From Candidatus Nanopelagicales bacterium (GTDB lineage: Bacteria > Actinomycetota > Actinomycetes > S36-B12), in NCBI GenBank assembly GCA_018399515.1, contig JAGYOB010000100.1, positions 1-12,761 on the forward strand: a stretch of 12,761 bases of DNA, read 5' to 3'. Under the pieces are notes generated by a model. That model was not told the origin of the DNA, made no database searches, and saw nothing but the letters and a program-made list of their open reading frames with translations. The translations under genes were made by a program, and so were the position numbers. Positions 1-6,106 of the stretch are shown here, in pieces. The stretch's first letter is position 1. Every line of letters begins with the position of its first letter.

Positions 1-55
1 CTTGAGGTGCTAGTGCCCGTATTAGGGCGTGGGGGTTCAAGTCCCCCCTCGGACA
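1..55 (+). tRNA. tRNA-Leu(GAG), 3' part only
   Basis: The window opens inside the anticodon arm. Position 1 is the last base of the 5' anticodon stem, the loop TTGAGGT (2-8) carries anticodon GAG (4-6), and GCTAG (9-13) is the 3' stem strand. A long class II variable arm follows, with GCCC (15-18) pairing GGGC (25-28), which is typical of tRNA-Leu. The T arm is GGGGG (31-35), TTCAAGT (36-42) and CCCCC (43-47). The acceptor 3' strand CTCGGAC (48-54) and discriminator A (55) follow. The next bases are CCG, so the full CCA end is not encoded and must be added after transcription. The D arm and 5' acceptor strand lie upstream of the window. Confidence 0.93.
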
Positions 56-64
56 CCGAAGCAG

Positions 65-87
65 CAGATGGCCGTCAGCGTCATCTG
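65..87 (+). other. Possible hairpin downstream of tRNA-Leu
   Basis: CAGATGGC (65-72) can pair with GTCATCTG (80-87) through eight base pairs, one of them G-U, around a 7-nt loop. It starts ten bases after the tRNA. It could mark the 3' end of the tRNA transcript, but no T-tract follows, so the terminator role is only a guess. The rest of the 56-225 gap shows no confident promoter and no convincing ORF. Confidence 0.3.
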
Positions 88-225
88 TCCGTGGCGATGG
101 AGTGGTCCACAATCGCGGCGAGAACGCGAAATTCATTCTGCGGTGGCCCACTGGATACCTGTCGATCTGACAAGATTCCGGCTACCTAGCCCGATAAGCA
201 TGAGTCGACGAAAGGTGGATGTTCG

Positions 226-1869
226 GTGTCCCCATTTACGGTGCCGGTCCCACTGACTCAGCGCCCCGCCTGGAGTTCCCTTCAGACCGAATCTGCGAAT
301 CTCCAGGCGACGACACTGCGGGACCTATTTGCTGCTGATCCCAGTCGCGTCGATCAACTGACCTTCGAAGCCTGTGGCGTGGTTGCCGATCTGTCCAAGC
401 ACCGGGTCACTGCCGGAACCATCACAGACCTGGTCGCCCTCGCCGAGCAGAGCGGACTGCGCGCGCATATCGATGCGATGTTCGCCGGCGAGCACATCAA
501 CACGTCCGAGGACCGTGCCGTATTGCACGTTGCCCTGCGCGCGCCGTCCGACGACATCATCACGACCGACGGTGCGAACGTTGTCCCGGGTGTGCACGAG
601 GTTCTCGATCGGATGGCTACCTTCGCGAACGCGATTCGCTCAGGCGCGTTTAAGGGACACACGGGTCAGTCGATCTCAGCGGTCGTCAACATCGGGATCG
701 GTGGTTCAGACCTCGGTCCGGTGATGGCGTACGAAGCCCTCAGGTTCTACAGCGATCGCCGCCTCACGATGCGGTTCGTCTCGAATGTCGACGCCACGGA
801 TTTCGTCGAGGCGACGCATGACCTGGATCCGGAAAGGACGCTGTTCATCATCTCCTCCAAGACGTTCACCACCCTGGAGACGATGACGAACGCTCACTCC
901 GCCAGGCAGTGGTTGTTGGACTCAATCGGGGACGAGGCTGCGATCGCACGACACTTCGTTGCCGTGTCCACAAATGCCGAAGAAGTCGCGAAGTTCGGGA
1001 TCGACACCGACAACATGTTCGGATTCTGGGACTGGGTCGGTGGACGTTACTCGATGGATTCCGCGATCGGGTTATCGACCATGATCGCGATCGGCCCCGA
1101 TAATTTCGAGTCGATGTTGGCCGGGTTCCACGACATGGACGAACACTTCCGGACCACCCCATTCGAAAGGAACCTTCCTGTTCTGATGGGGCTTCTCGCA
1201 GTGTGGTATCGAAACTTCTTCGGCTGCCAGACGATCGCAGTTCTGCCCTACAGCCAATACCTCAAACGCTTCCCCGCGTACCTCCAGCAACTGACCATGG
1301 AATCCAACGGGAAGCATGTCACGTTAGAGGGCGTCGATGTCGACGTAGATACGGGCGCTGTCTACTGGGGTGAACCTGGCACCAACGGTCAGCACAGTTT
1401 CTATCAACTGCTCCATCAGGGAACAACGATGGTTCCCGTGGATTTCATCGGCTTCGCCAAGACGAACAATCCACTCGGTGATCATCACGACATCCTGATG
1501 TCGAACGTCTTCGCACAGGCGCAGGCACTCGCATTCGGCCGTTCGGCAGCCGAAATCGAAAGCGAGGGGGTTCCTGCATCGGTTGTACCGCACAAAGTGA
1601 TGCCGGGGAACAGGCCCAGCACCGTCCTCCTTTCAGACTTGCTGACGCCGTATCGACTCGGCTCACTGATCGCTCTCTATGAGCACAACGTGTTCACCCA
1701 GGGTGCGATCTGGGGAATCGACTCGTTCGATCAGTGGGGCGTGGAGCTTGGTAAGAAGCTCGCCCAGGCGATCATCCCGCAACTGACCTCCACCATCGAC
1801 CCAGCACTCGATCATGATGCGTCCACGAACTCACTCATCACCCGCTACCGTGACATGAAAAGACAGTAG
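226..1869 (+). CDS. pgi: Glucose-6-phosphate isomerase
   Basis: This enzyme interconverts glucose-6-phosphate and fructose-6-phosphate in the cytosol. At 547 aa it matches the long bacterial Pgi form. Visible hallmarks are the sugar-phosphate-binding SIS segment with SSKTFTT, signature 1 DWVGGRYS (residues 269-276) and signature 2 ending FDQWGVELGKK. The likely catalytic residues are Glu359 in MESNGKH, His390 in GTNGQH (31 residues later, the same spacing as in the E. coli enzyme) and Lys510 in GVELGK. The start is GTG at 226, preceded by AAAGG (211-215) ten bases upstream. An ATG at 219 is out of frame. The gene leads a plus-strand block with gnd and the lactonase gene. The 75-nt gap before gnd contains a perfect hairpin. 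Confidence 0.97.
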   Translation: MSPFTVPVPLTQRPAWSSLQTESANLQATTLRDLFAADPSRVDQLTFEACGVVADLSKHRVTAGTITDLVALAEQSGLRAHIDAMFAGEHINTSEDRAVLHVALRAPSDDIITTDGANVVPGVHEVLDRMATFANAIRSGAFKGHTGQSISAVVNIGIGGSDLGPVMAYEALRFYSDRRLTMRFVSNVDATDFVEATHDLDPERTLFIISSKTFTTLETMTNAHSARQWLLDSIGDEAAIARHFVAVSTNAEEVAKFGIDTDNMFGFWDWVGGRYSMDSAIGLSTMIAIGPDNFESMLAGFHDMDEHFRTTPFERNLPVLMGLLAVWYRNFFGCQTIAVLPYSQYLKRFPAYLQQLTMESNGKHVTLEGVDVDVDTGAVYWGEPGTNGQHSFYQLLHQGTTMVPVDFIGFAKTNNPLGDHHDILMSNVFAQAQALAFGRSAAEIESEGVPASVVPHKVMPGNRPSTVLLSDLLTPYRLGSLIALYEHNVFTQGAIWGIDSFDQWGVELGKKLAQAIIPQLTSTIDPALDHDASTNSLITRYRDMKRQ

Positions 1870-1899
1870 GACGACAGTCGAACTCACCATGCCGCTTGA

Positions 1900-1917
1900 G
1901 ACAGGGCAAACCCTGTC
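1900..1917 (+). other. Perfect intercistronic hairpin between pgi and gnd
   Basis: GACAGGG (1900-1906) and CCCTGTC (1911-1917) form a perfect 7-bp stem with the loop CAAA. It lies 30 nt after the pgi stop and 18 nt before the gnd ribosome binding site GGAGGG (1935-1940). No T-tract follows, so a classical terminator is unlikely. An mRNA-stability or processing element, a partial attenuator or a dyad operator are all possible. Confidence 0.6.
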
Positions 1918-1944
1918 GATGACATCACCGCTCTGGAGGGCACG

Positions 1945-2976
1945 ATGACCACGGATCACCCGATGCAATTAGGCATGGTCGGCCTCGGCCGTATGGGAGC
2001 CAACATCGTTCGGCGACTTATGCGAGACGGACATCGCTGTGTTGTCTACGACGTCGATGCTGCCGCGGTCTCAACGCTGGTCTCAGAAGGCGCGACGGGT
2101 GCGTCTTCCATCGAGGATTTCATGGCGAAGCTTGACGGTCCTCGCGCCGTGTGGATGATGCTTCCCGCTGGCATCACGGGGAAGATCCTGAACGACATAG
2201 CTGAGCACGCTCAGCCCGACGACATCATCATCGACGGTGGCAACTCCTACTATCGCGACGACATCGACCGCGCTGCCGAGTTGAAGCCCCAGGGAATCCA
2301 CTACATCGATTGTGGAACGAGTGGTGGTGTGTGGGGACTCGAACGTGGCTACTGCTTGATGATCGGCGGTGAGGATGGCCCTGTCCGCCATCTGGATCCG
2401 ATTTGGAAGACGATCGCACCAGGTTCCTCGTCAGCCTCCCCCACACCCGGGCGGGAGGACGCAGGCAAGACAGCCCAGGACGGTTATCTGCACTGCGGGC
2501 CCAACGGTGCGGGACATTTCGTGAAGATGGTCCACAACGGTGTCGAGTACGGAATGATGGCGGCGATCGCCGAGGGACTCAGCATCATCAAACACGCGGA
2601 TGCTGGGCTGCATACTCAGGAAGTCGATGCCGAGACGACGCCGCTGCGTGACCCCCGGTACTACCAGTATGAGATCGATATTCCAGAAGTCGCCGAGGTA
2701 TGGCGTCGTGGGTCAGTGATCGGTTCATGGCTGATGGACCTCACGGCCAGCGCACTCGCCCACTCCCCTGACCTCGATGATTTCGCCGGTCGAGTGTCTG
2801 ATTCCGGCGAAGGTCGATGGACGGTTTTGGCGGCAGTCGAGGAGGGCGTCCCGGCAGAGACGATCACCTCCGCGTTGTACGCCAGATTCCAGTCCCGCGG
2901 CCTCGGGTTGTTCACCGACAAGGTGATGTCTGCGATGCGGTCTGAGTTCGGTGGACACGACGAAAAGAAGGAATGA
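1945..2976 (+). CDS. gnd: 6-phosphogluconate dehydrogenase, decarboxylating, short NAD-type form
   Basis: This enzyme oxidises and decarboxylates 6-phosphogluconate to ribulose-5-phosphate. The protein is 343 aa, the short class, well below the roughly 470 aa of E. coli Gnd. It has a Rossmann motif GLGRMG (13-18), IDGGNS (96-101), the substrate loop TSGGVWG (125-131) and the catalytic stretch KMVHNGVEYG, with Lys194 as base and Glu201 as acid. The second beta strand ends VVYD with Asp36 where NADP-dependent enzymes carry Asn-Arg, so NAD+ is the likelier coenzyme. A good ribosome binding site, GGAGGG (1935-1940), lies four bases before the ATG. Its end overlaps the start of the lactonase gene, implying translational coupling. 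Confidence 0.95.
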   Translation: MTTDHPMQLGMVGLGRMGANIVRRLMRDGHRCVVYDVDAAAVSTLVSEGATGASSIEDFMAKLDGPRAVWMMLPAGITGKILNDIAEHAQPDDIIIDGGNSYYRDDIDRAAELKPQGIHYIDCGTSGGVWGLERGYCLMIGGEDGPVRHLDPIWKTIAPGSSSASPTPGREDAGKTAQDGYLHCGPNGAGHFVKMVHNGVEYGMMAAIAEGLSIIKHADAGLHTQEVDAETTPLRDPRYYQYEIDIPEVAEVWRRGSVIGSWLMDLTASALAHSPDLDDFAGRVSDSGEGRWTVLAAVEEGVPAETITSALYARFQSRGLGLFTDKVMSAMRSEFGGHDEKKE

Positions 2977-3707
2977 CAAGGCCCATGTCAGAAGACGGAT
3001 CGCGCGACTCGAAAGGTCCCGATGGGGGCATCTGGGATGTTCACGTGGAGTCCGGTGACGATGAGGCTGCTCGATACGCTGCTGCGAAGGTGAAGGAGAT
3101 CGCCGCCGAATCGATTGCCGAACGCGGGGTCTTCACCTTCGCCGTGAGTGGGGGCCGCACTCCCTGGATCATGTTCAGGCATCTCGCTGACATGGAGATG
3201 CCTTGGGAAAGCACTCGAATATTCCAGGTGGACGAGCGCGTAGCCGATGCCCAGGACCCTGCGCGTAACTTGCGCCACCTCATCAAGGCGCTCGACGGCG
3301 CACCTGCCGACATTGTCGCCATGCCTGTGGAGTTGATCGATCTTTCGGCAGCCGCACAGGACTATGCAGGCAAGCTCCCCGGGAGGTTCGACCTCATCCA
3401 CCTGGGCCTGGGGCCTGATGGGCACACCGCGTCACTGGTTCCCGATGACCCGATCCTCGACGTACGCAACGTTCTCGTGGCAGTGACGACGAACACCTAC
3501 CAGGGGCACCGGCGCATGTCGTTGACGTACCCCGCTCTTGATTCCGCACGATGCATTCTGTGGTTGGTGACCGGGGCTGAGAAGAACGTCGCCCTCACCA
3601 GGCTCCTCGACCACGACCGGTCGATCCCGGCCGGACAGGTCGCCGCGGCAGACAATCTCGTCATCTGCGATCGGGACGCGTATTCAGGCGGGGTCGACGC
3701 CTCGTAA
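2973..3707 (+). CDS. pgl: 6-phosphogluconolactonase
   Basis: This enzyme hydrolyses 6-phosphogluconolactone to 6-phosphogluconate, the step before Gnd. The 244-aa protein has the family pattern: SGGRTP (59-64), FQVDERV in the middle, the catalytic GPDGHTAS with His151, and TYPAL followed by a VTGAEK segment. The ATG at 2973 overlaps the gnd stop (2974-2976). An in-frame ATG at 2985 (Met5) is also possible: AAGGA at 2968-2972 abuts the first ATG but is 12 nt from the second, so neither start has ideal spacing. The last 24 bases overlap the 3' end of the convergent lapA-like gene. The usual neighbours zwf and opcA are absent here. Confidence 0.94.
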   Translation: MTRPMSEDGSRDSKGPDGGIWDVHVESGDDEAARYAAAKVKEIAAESIAERGVFTFAVSGGRTPWIMFRHLADMEMPWESTRIFQVDERVADAQDPARNLRHLIKALDGAPADIVAMPVELIDLSAAAQDYAGKLPGRFDLIHLGLGPDGHTASLVPDDPILDVRNVLVAVTTNTYQGHRRMSLTYPALDSARCILWLVTGAEKNVALTRLLDHDRSIPAGQVAAADNLVICDRDAYSGGVDAS

Positions 3708-3935
3708 TTTGCGGATGCCCGTGCGCACGATGCCACCGAGAAACATGCCCAAAACGAACACCACGATGAGCACGATGAACAGCGGCAGTTCGACCGTGAA
3801 TCCCCACAGCCAGACCGACGTTGTCTCCAGATTGCCGAATATCAAGAACGCAGCCGCAACCGCGATCACGACGATCGCGATGAGTCGCCCCGTTCCGATT
3901 CCTGATCCTGGTGCCTTCGCTTCATCTTTCGCCAT
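3684..3935 (-). CDS. Small two-helix membrane protein, LapA/DUF1049-like
   Basis: This is an 83-aa protein with a short polar N-terminus, a first hydrophobic helix at about residues 18-34, a linker NLETTSVWLWG, a second helix at about 51-69 ending in a GMFLGG turn, and a basic tail RTGIRKLRG. This resembles the LapA (DUF1049) family of small helical-hairpin inner-membrane proteins. In actinobacteria the role is not settled, so only membrane location is claimed. The reading frame stays open upstream to 4607, but that extension reads antisense to the next gene and has no family character. The ATG at 3935 is chosen because the protein fits from there and a -10 box (3943-3948) sits 7 nt upstream, suggesting a leaderless mRNA. 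Its 3' end overlaps pgl by 24 bp, tail to tail. Confidence 0.8.
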   Translation of the reverse strand: MAKDEAKAPGSGIGTGRLIAIVVIAVAAAFLIFGNLETTSVWLWGFTVELPLFIVLIVVFVLGMFLGGIVRTGIRKLRGVDPA

Positions 3936-3942
3936 GCCTCGT

Positions 3943-3948
3943 ACGGTA
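3943..3948 (-). promoter_or_regulatory. -10 box for leaderless lapA-like mRNA
   Basis: Read on the minus strand this is TACCGT, a TANNNT match, followed by 7 nt and then the ATG (3935). No Shine-Dalgarno sequence has usable spacing, so transcription probably starts at or next to the A of the start codon. No recognisable -35 element is seen. Confidence 0.5.
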
Positions 3949-4051
3949 TCGGATGCACGGACCCCCTGGGTGAGCGCGCGCGCACCGACACGACAGAGGA
4001 TGGACGATGGTCCCTTTTCTGCGAAGGCCCGGTATGTCAGGATCCACATAG

Positions 4052-4077
4052 AAGGGGGCTGCTCTCGCAGCCCCCTT
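4052..4077. terminator. Strong GC-rich hairpin, possible terminator
   Basis: AAGGGGGCTGC (4052-4062) and GCAGCCCCCTT (4067-4077) form a perfect 11-bp stem closed by a TCTC loop. On either strand only two T residues follow the stem directly, so it would be a terminator without a U-tract. It lies between divergent genes, so the only coding transcript it could end on the plus strand is read-through from pgl crossing the lapA-like gene antisense. Alternatively it is a leader hairpin of the gene at 4107. A smaller TTGC-GAA-GCAA hairpin (4076-4086) adjoins it. The remainder of the 3936-4106 gap shows no other gene. Confidence 0.55.
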
Positions 4078-4093
4078 GCGAAGCAAGGACGTG

Positions 4094-4101
4094 AGAGGAG
4101 G
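4094..4101 (+). promoter_or_regulatory. Ribosome binding site deciding the start at 4107
   Basis: AGAGGAGG lies five bases before the ATG at 4107. It is one of the strongest Shine-Dalgarno matches in the window and the best evidence that the following gene is real. Confidence 0.8.
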
Positions 4102-4106
4102 CAGCC

Positions 4107-4601
4107 ATGGCCGACATGGTGGACGGTGACGATGTCGTCGATGCCGGGTCGCCCGGGCAGATCTCCCGAGCCACTCAGGACCTCGGTGATGTGGCCGGTG
4201 ACGCTGCAGATCAGGCGGAGAGGCTGAGCATGGTCATGGAGGCGGAGGCGATTCATGCGGCTCTGCACCCAGGTTCGGCCGATGGATCGGATCCGGAAGG
4301 TTCCCTTGATGGCTTGGCCTATCCCCTCGAGGACACCGAATCGGTCCTCGCGGTGGAGGATGCAAGCGACGCCAGCGACGATCCCATGCACGCGGGTGGC
4401 CTTCAGCCTGGCACCTGGATGCCTGCCGAGCAGGCAGCGATGCACGTCATCGATCCTGACGCACCCGATGACCCTCTTGCTGGCAGGTACGCCGAGGACA
4501 TCGCTGACGATGATTCCGATGTCGATCCCTTCGATCGACCCGGATCGGAACTCACCGCAGAGGACGAGACGCTGCTGGGCCACGATCCCTACGAGGACTG
4601 A
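4107..4601 (+). CDS. Highly acidic protein of unknown function
   Basis: This 164-aa protein is dominated by Asp, Glu, Ala, Gly and Pro, with only a handful of basic residues. It has no signal peptide or membrane helix. Asp-rich runs such as DASDASDD and IADDDSDVDPFD suggest a largely disordered chain. The segment PAEQAAMHVIDPD is the most structured-looking part and faintly recalls short acidic actinobacterial proteins of the DUF5709 type, but I cannot assign the family. The strong ribosome binding site (4094-4101) and the 8-nt gap to the crotonase gene indicate a real gene, probably cotranscribed with it. A hairpin lies 29 nt before the start. No function is proposed. Confidence 0.75.
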   Translation: MADMVDGDDVVDAGSPGQISRATQDLGDVAGDAADQAERLSMVMEAEAIHAALHPGSADGSDPEGSLDGLAYPLEDTESVLAVEDASDASDDPMHAGGLQPGTWMPAEQAAMHVIDPDAPDDPLAGRYAEDIADDDSDVDPFDRPGSELTAEDETLLGHDPYED

Positions 4602-4609
4602 CTCCACCG

Positions 4610-5437
4610 ATGACCGATTCCAGAACAGGCACCTACGCCGGCCCAGGACCTGAGGATCGATCCGAACTCGTGTTGTGCTCCGATCATGCCGGAGTGCGAT
4701 TGCTGACGCTGAATCGACCTGCTCGTCTCAATGCCATGACGCCCGAGCTGCTCGAAAGCCTGGCCGAGGCCATAGCTGCTGGCGAGGCCGATCGGGACGT
4801 GCGGGTGATCGTGTTGACCGGCGCCGGCAAGGGTTTCTGCTCCGGCGCCGACCTGGATCTCCTCGCTCAGGGGCCTGATGCCCTGGATAGCTTCTCGTCG
4901 GGCTTCGAGGCACAACGCTTGTTCGCGGTCACCCAGCGCATGTCGACCCCCGTCGTCATTGCTGTCAACGGTGCGGCCGCCGGCGCCGGATTCGTGCTGA
5001 GCCTCATCGGGGATGTTCGATTCGCAAGCACATCCGCGGTGTTCCTCTCAGCCTTCTCTCGATTGGGATTAACCGCCGAATACGCCGCCGCATGGTTGCT
5101 CCCCCGGATCATCGCTCCCGGTCGCGCCCGGGAGATCCTCCTGAGTGGGCGCCCGGTGTCGGCAAGGGAGGCGGAGAGCATCGGACTTGTGACTGCCATC
5201 GGTGACGATGCCCTGGACCTCGCAATGAAATGGGCCACGGACGTGGCAGCCCACTGTTCACCGGCGTCACTCGCCGCGATGAAATCGCAGTTTCTGCATG
5301 CGGAGCAGCACCCGCTCGAGAAACATCTCGTGGAGAGCTTGGCATGGATGGAGCGCTCTTTCCGGTGGCCTGATCTCGCCATTGCCCTGCAGGCCAGGCA
5401 GCAGCAGCAACCTCCGAGGTTTCCGCCGGTAGCCTGA
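4610..5437 (+). CDS. Enoyl-CoA hydratase/isomerase (crotonase) family protein
   Basis: This 275-aa protein has a crotonase fold, acting on an acyl-CoA thioester in the cytosol. The oxyanion-hole segments are visible: KGFCSGADL with Ala80-Asp81, and NGAAAGAGF with Gly125-Ala126-Gly127. The two glutamates of classical enoyl-CoA hydratase are missing. The first is Val129 and the second is Ser150 in SAFSRLGL. A Glu is instead present at position 157 in GLTAEY, where isomerase-like crotonases such as PaaG carry an acidic residue. An isomerase or another acyl-CoA reaction is therefore likelier than simple hydration. The ATG at 4610 has no clear ribosome binding site and may rely on coupling to the gene 8 nt upstream. 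GTG at 4670 (residue 21), with GAGGAT 12 nt upstream, is an alternative closer to the usual family start. The substrate is unknown. Confidence 0.88.
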   Translation: MTDSRTGTYAGPGPEDRSELVLCSDHAGVRLLTLNRPARLNAMTPELLESLAEAIAAGEADRDVRVIVLTGAGKGFCSGADLDLLAQGPDALDSFSSGFEAQRLFAVTQRMSTPVVIAVNGAAAGAGFVLSLIGDVRFASTSAVFLSAFSRLGLTAEYAAAWLLPRIIAPGRAREILLSGRPVSAREAESIGLVTAIGDDALDLAMKWATDVAAHCSPASLAAMKSQFLHAEQHPLEKHLVESLAWMERSFRWPDLAIALQARQQQQPPRFPPVA

Positions 5438-5472
5438 GACCTCACCAGACCCCCGAGTGGAGTCCCCGGGAG

Positions 5473-6009
5473 TCAGTCCAAGAAGCCACAGTGCGCGAGA
5501 CCCAAGCGAACCAGTTGGCCCTGACCACCGGTCATTTCTGCCTGGAAGGTGTACGACAGGGCGTCGGCTGGTGACACCCAGGCGAGGTCGAGCGCGTCCT
5601 GGGACGGTTGACAATCGCCGTCACACGGAACGACATACGCCAGACTCACCGCATGCTGGCGGGGATCATGGAAACCCGTCACCTCGGCGTCGGGAAAGTA
5701 CTCAGCGACAGTGAAGGGCACGACGGTGGAGGGCAACCGGGGCAGGGCCATCGAACCGAGATCCTTTTCCAGATGCCGTAATAGGGCGTCTCGTAAACGT
5801 TCCCCGTAGAGCACCCGGCCGGACACAACCGAACGACTCAACGATCCATCCGGACGAGCGCGCAGCAACAGCCCGACGGCCGTCACGCGTCCCAGGGCAT
5901 CTGTTCGCACAGGCAGAGCGTCGACGTAGACGATCGGGAGGCGTTCGCGCGCACTGTCCATGTCCTCGTCGCTCAACCACACTCCGCGGGTATCGAGCAT
6001 GTCGCTCAT
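5473..6009 (-). CDS. Nudix-like protein, DUF4916 family
   Basis: This 178-aa protein matches the actinobacterial DUF4916 Nudix-like family in layout: WLSDEDMDSARERLPIVYV near the N-terminus, an inner region VTAVGLLLRARPDG, SGRVLYGERLRDALLRHL, then VPFTVAEYFP and FHDPRQHAVSLAYVVP. The Nudix box is degenerate. Gly64, Glu70, Arg78 and Gly85 are in place, but the metal-binding REUXEE core reads RHLEKD (78-83). Nucleoside-diphosphate hydrolysis is therefore doubtful and no substrate can be named. The frame extends to a GTG at 6042, but ATG at 6009 is preferred because GAGGAGG (6018-6024) lies eight bases before it. The gene converges on the crotonase gene (35-nt gap) and diverges from msrB. Confidence 0.87.
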   Translation of the reverse strand: MSDMLDTRGVWLSDEDMDSARERLPIVYVDALPVRTDALGRVTAVGLLLRARPDGSLSRSVVSGRVLYGERLRDALLRHLEKDLGSMALPRLPSTVVPFTVAEYFPDAEVTGFHDPRQHAVSLAYVVPCDGDCQPSQDALDLAWVSPADALSYTFQAEMTGGQGQLVRLGLAHCGFLD

Positions 6010-6017
6010 CGAATCGC

Positions 6018-6024
6018 CCTCCTC
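6018..6024 (-). promoter_or_regulatory. Ribosome binding site deciding the Nudix-like start
   Basis: On the minus strand this reads GAGGAGG, eight bases before the ATG at 6009. The upstream GTG at 6042 has no comparable site, and this sequence would lie inside the longer reading frame. Confidence 0.75.
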
Positions 6025-6053
6025 GGCATAGTCCTCCGTCACCGTGCGCGGCC

Positions 6054-6059
6054 AGCCTA
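6054..6059 (-). promoter_or_regulatory. Probable -10 box for the Nudix-like gene
   Basis: TAGGCT on the minus strand is a TANNNT-type -10 box. Transcription would begin near 6047, giving a leader of about 38 nt that contains the GAGGAGG site. No convincing -35 is seen. It lies back to back with the msrB -10 box. Confidence 0.45.
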
Positions 6060-6094
6060 GGCCGAACGGGTGGGCGATACCGCCTCGGCACGCC

Positions 6095-6100
6095 TAAGGT
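6095..6100 (+). promoter_or_regulatory. -10 box for msrB, probably leaderless
   Basis: TAAGGT, a TANNNT match, is followed by exactly six bases (GTAGCC) and then the GTG start at 6107, so the transcript could start on the G of GTG. AGGTG (6097-6101) overlaps the box and could also act as a weak ribosome binding site if transcription began further upstream. Confidence 0.5.
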
Positions 6101-6106
6101 GTAGCC

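Noticed and set aside
167..198. Possible pgi promoter (CTGACA at 167-172, GATAAG at 193-198)
   Set aside because: The spacing of 20 bp is too long and the -10 match is poor, so I do not annotate it.
29..256. Small plus-strand ORFs between the tRNA and pgi
   Set aside because: They run through the tRNA or into pgi in other frames, and their products look like random Arg/Ser/Pro-rich translation.
3709..4227. Plus-strand 172-aa ORF across the lapA-like gene and divergent gap
   Set aside because: It is the complement of the membrane protein gene, is rich in Met/Thr/Pro/Arg in a shadow-like way, and lacks a ribosome binding site.
3936..4607. Upstream extension of the lapA-like minus-strand frame to a 307-aa protein
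   Set aside because: The extra residues read antisense to the acidic gene, show no family character, and the natural start with a -10 box is at 3935.
6010..6042. Longer Nudix-like start at GTG 6042
   Set aside because: It has no ribosome binding site, and the added residues overlap the GAGGAGG site that serves ATG 6009.
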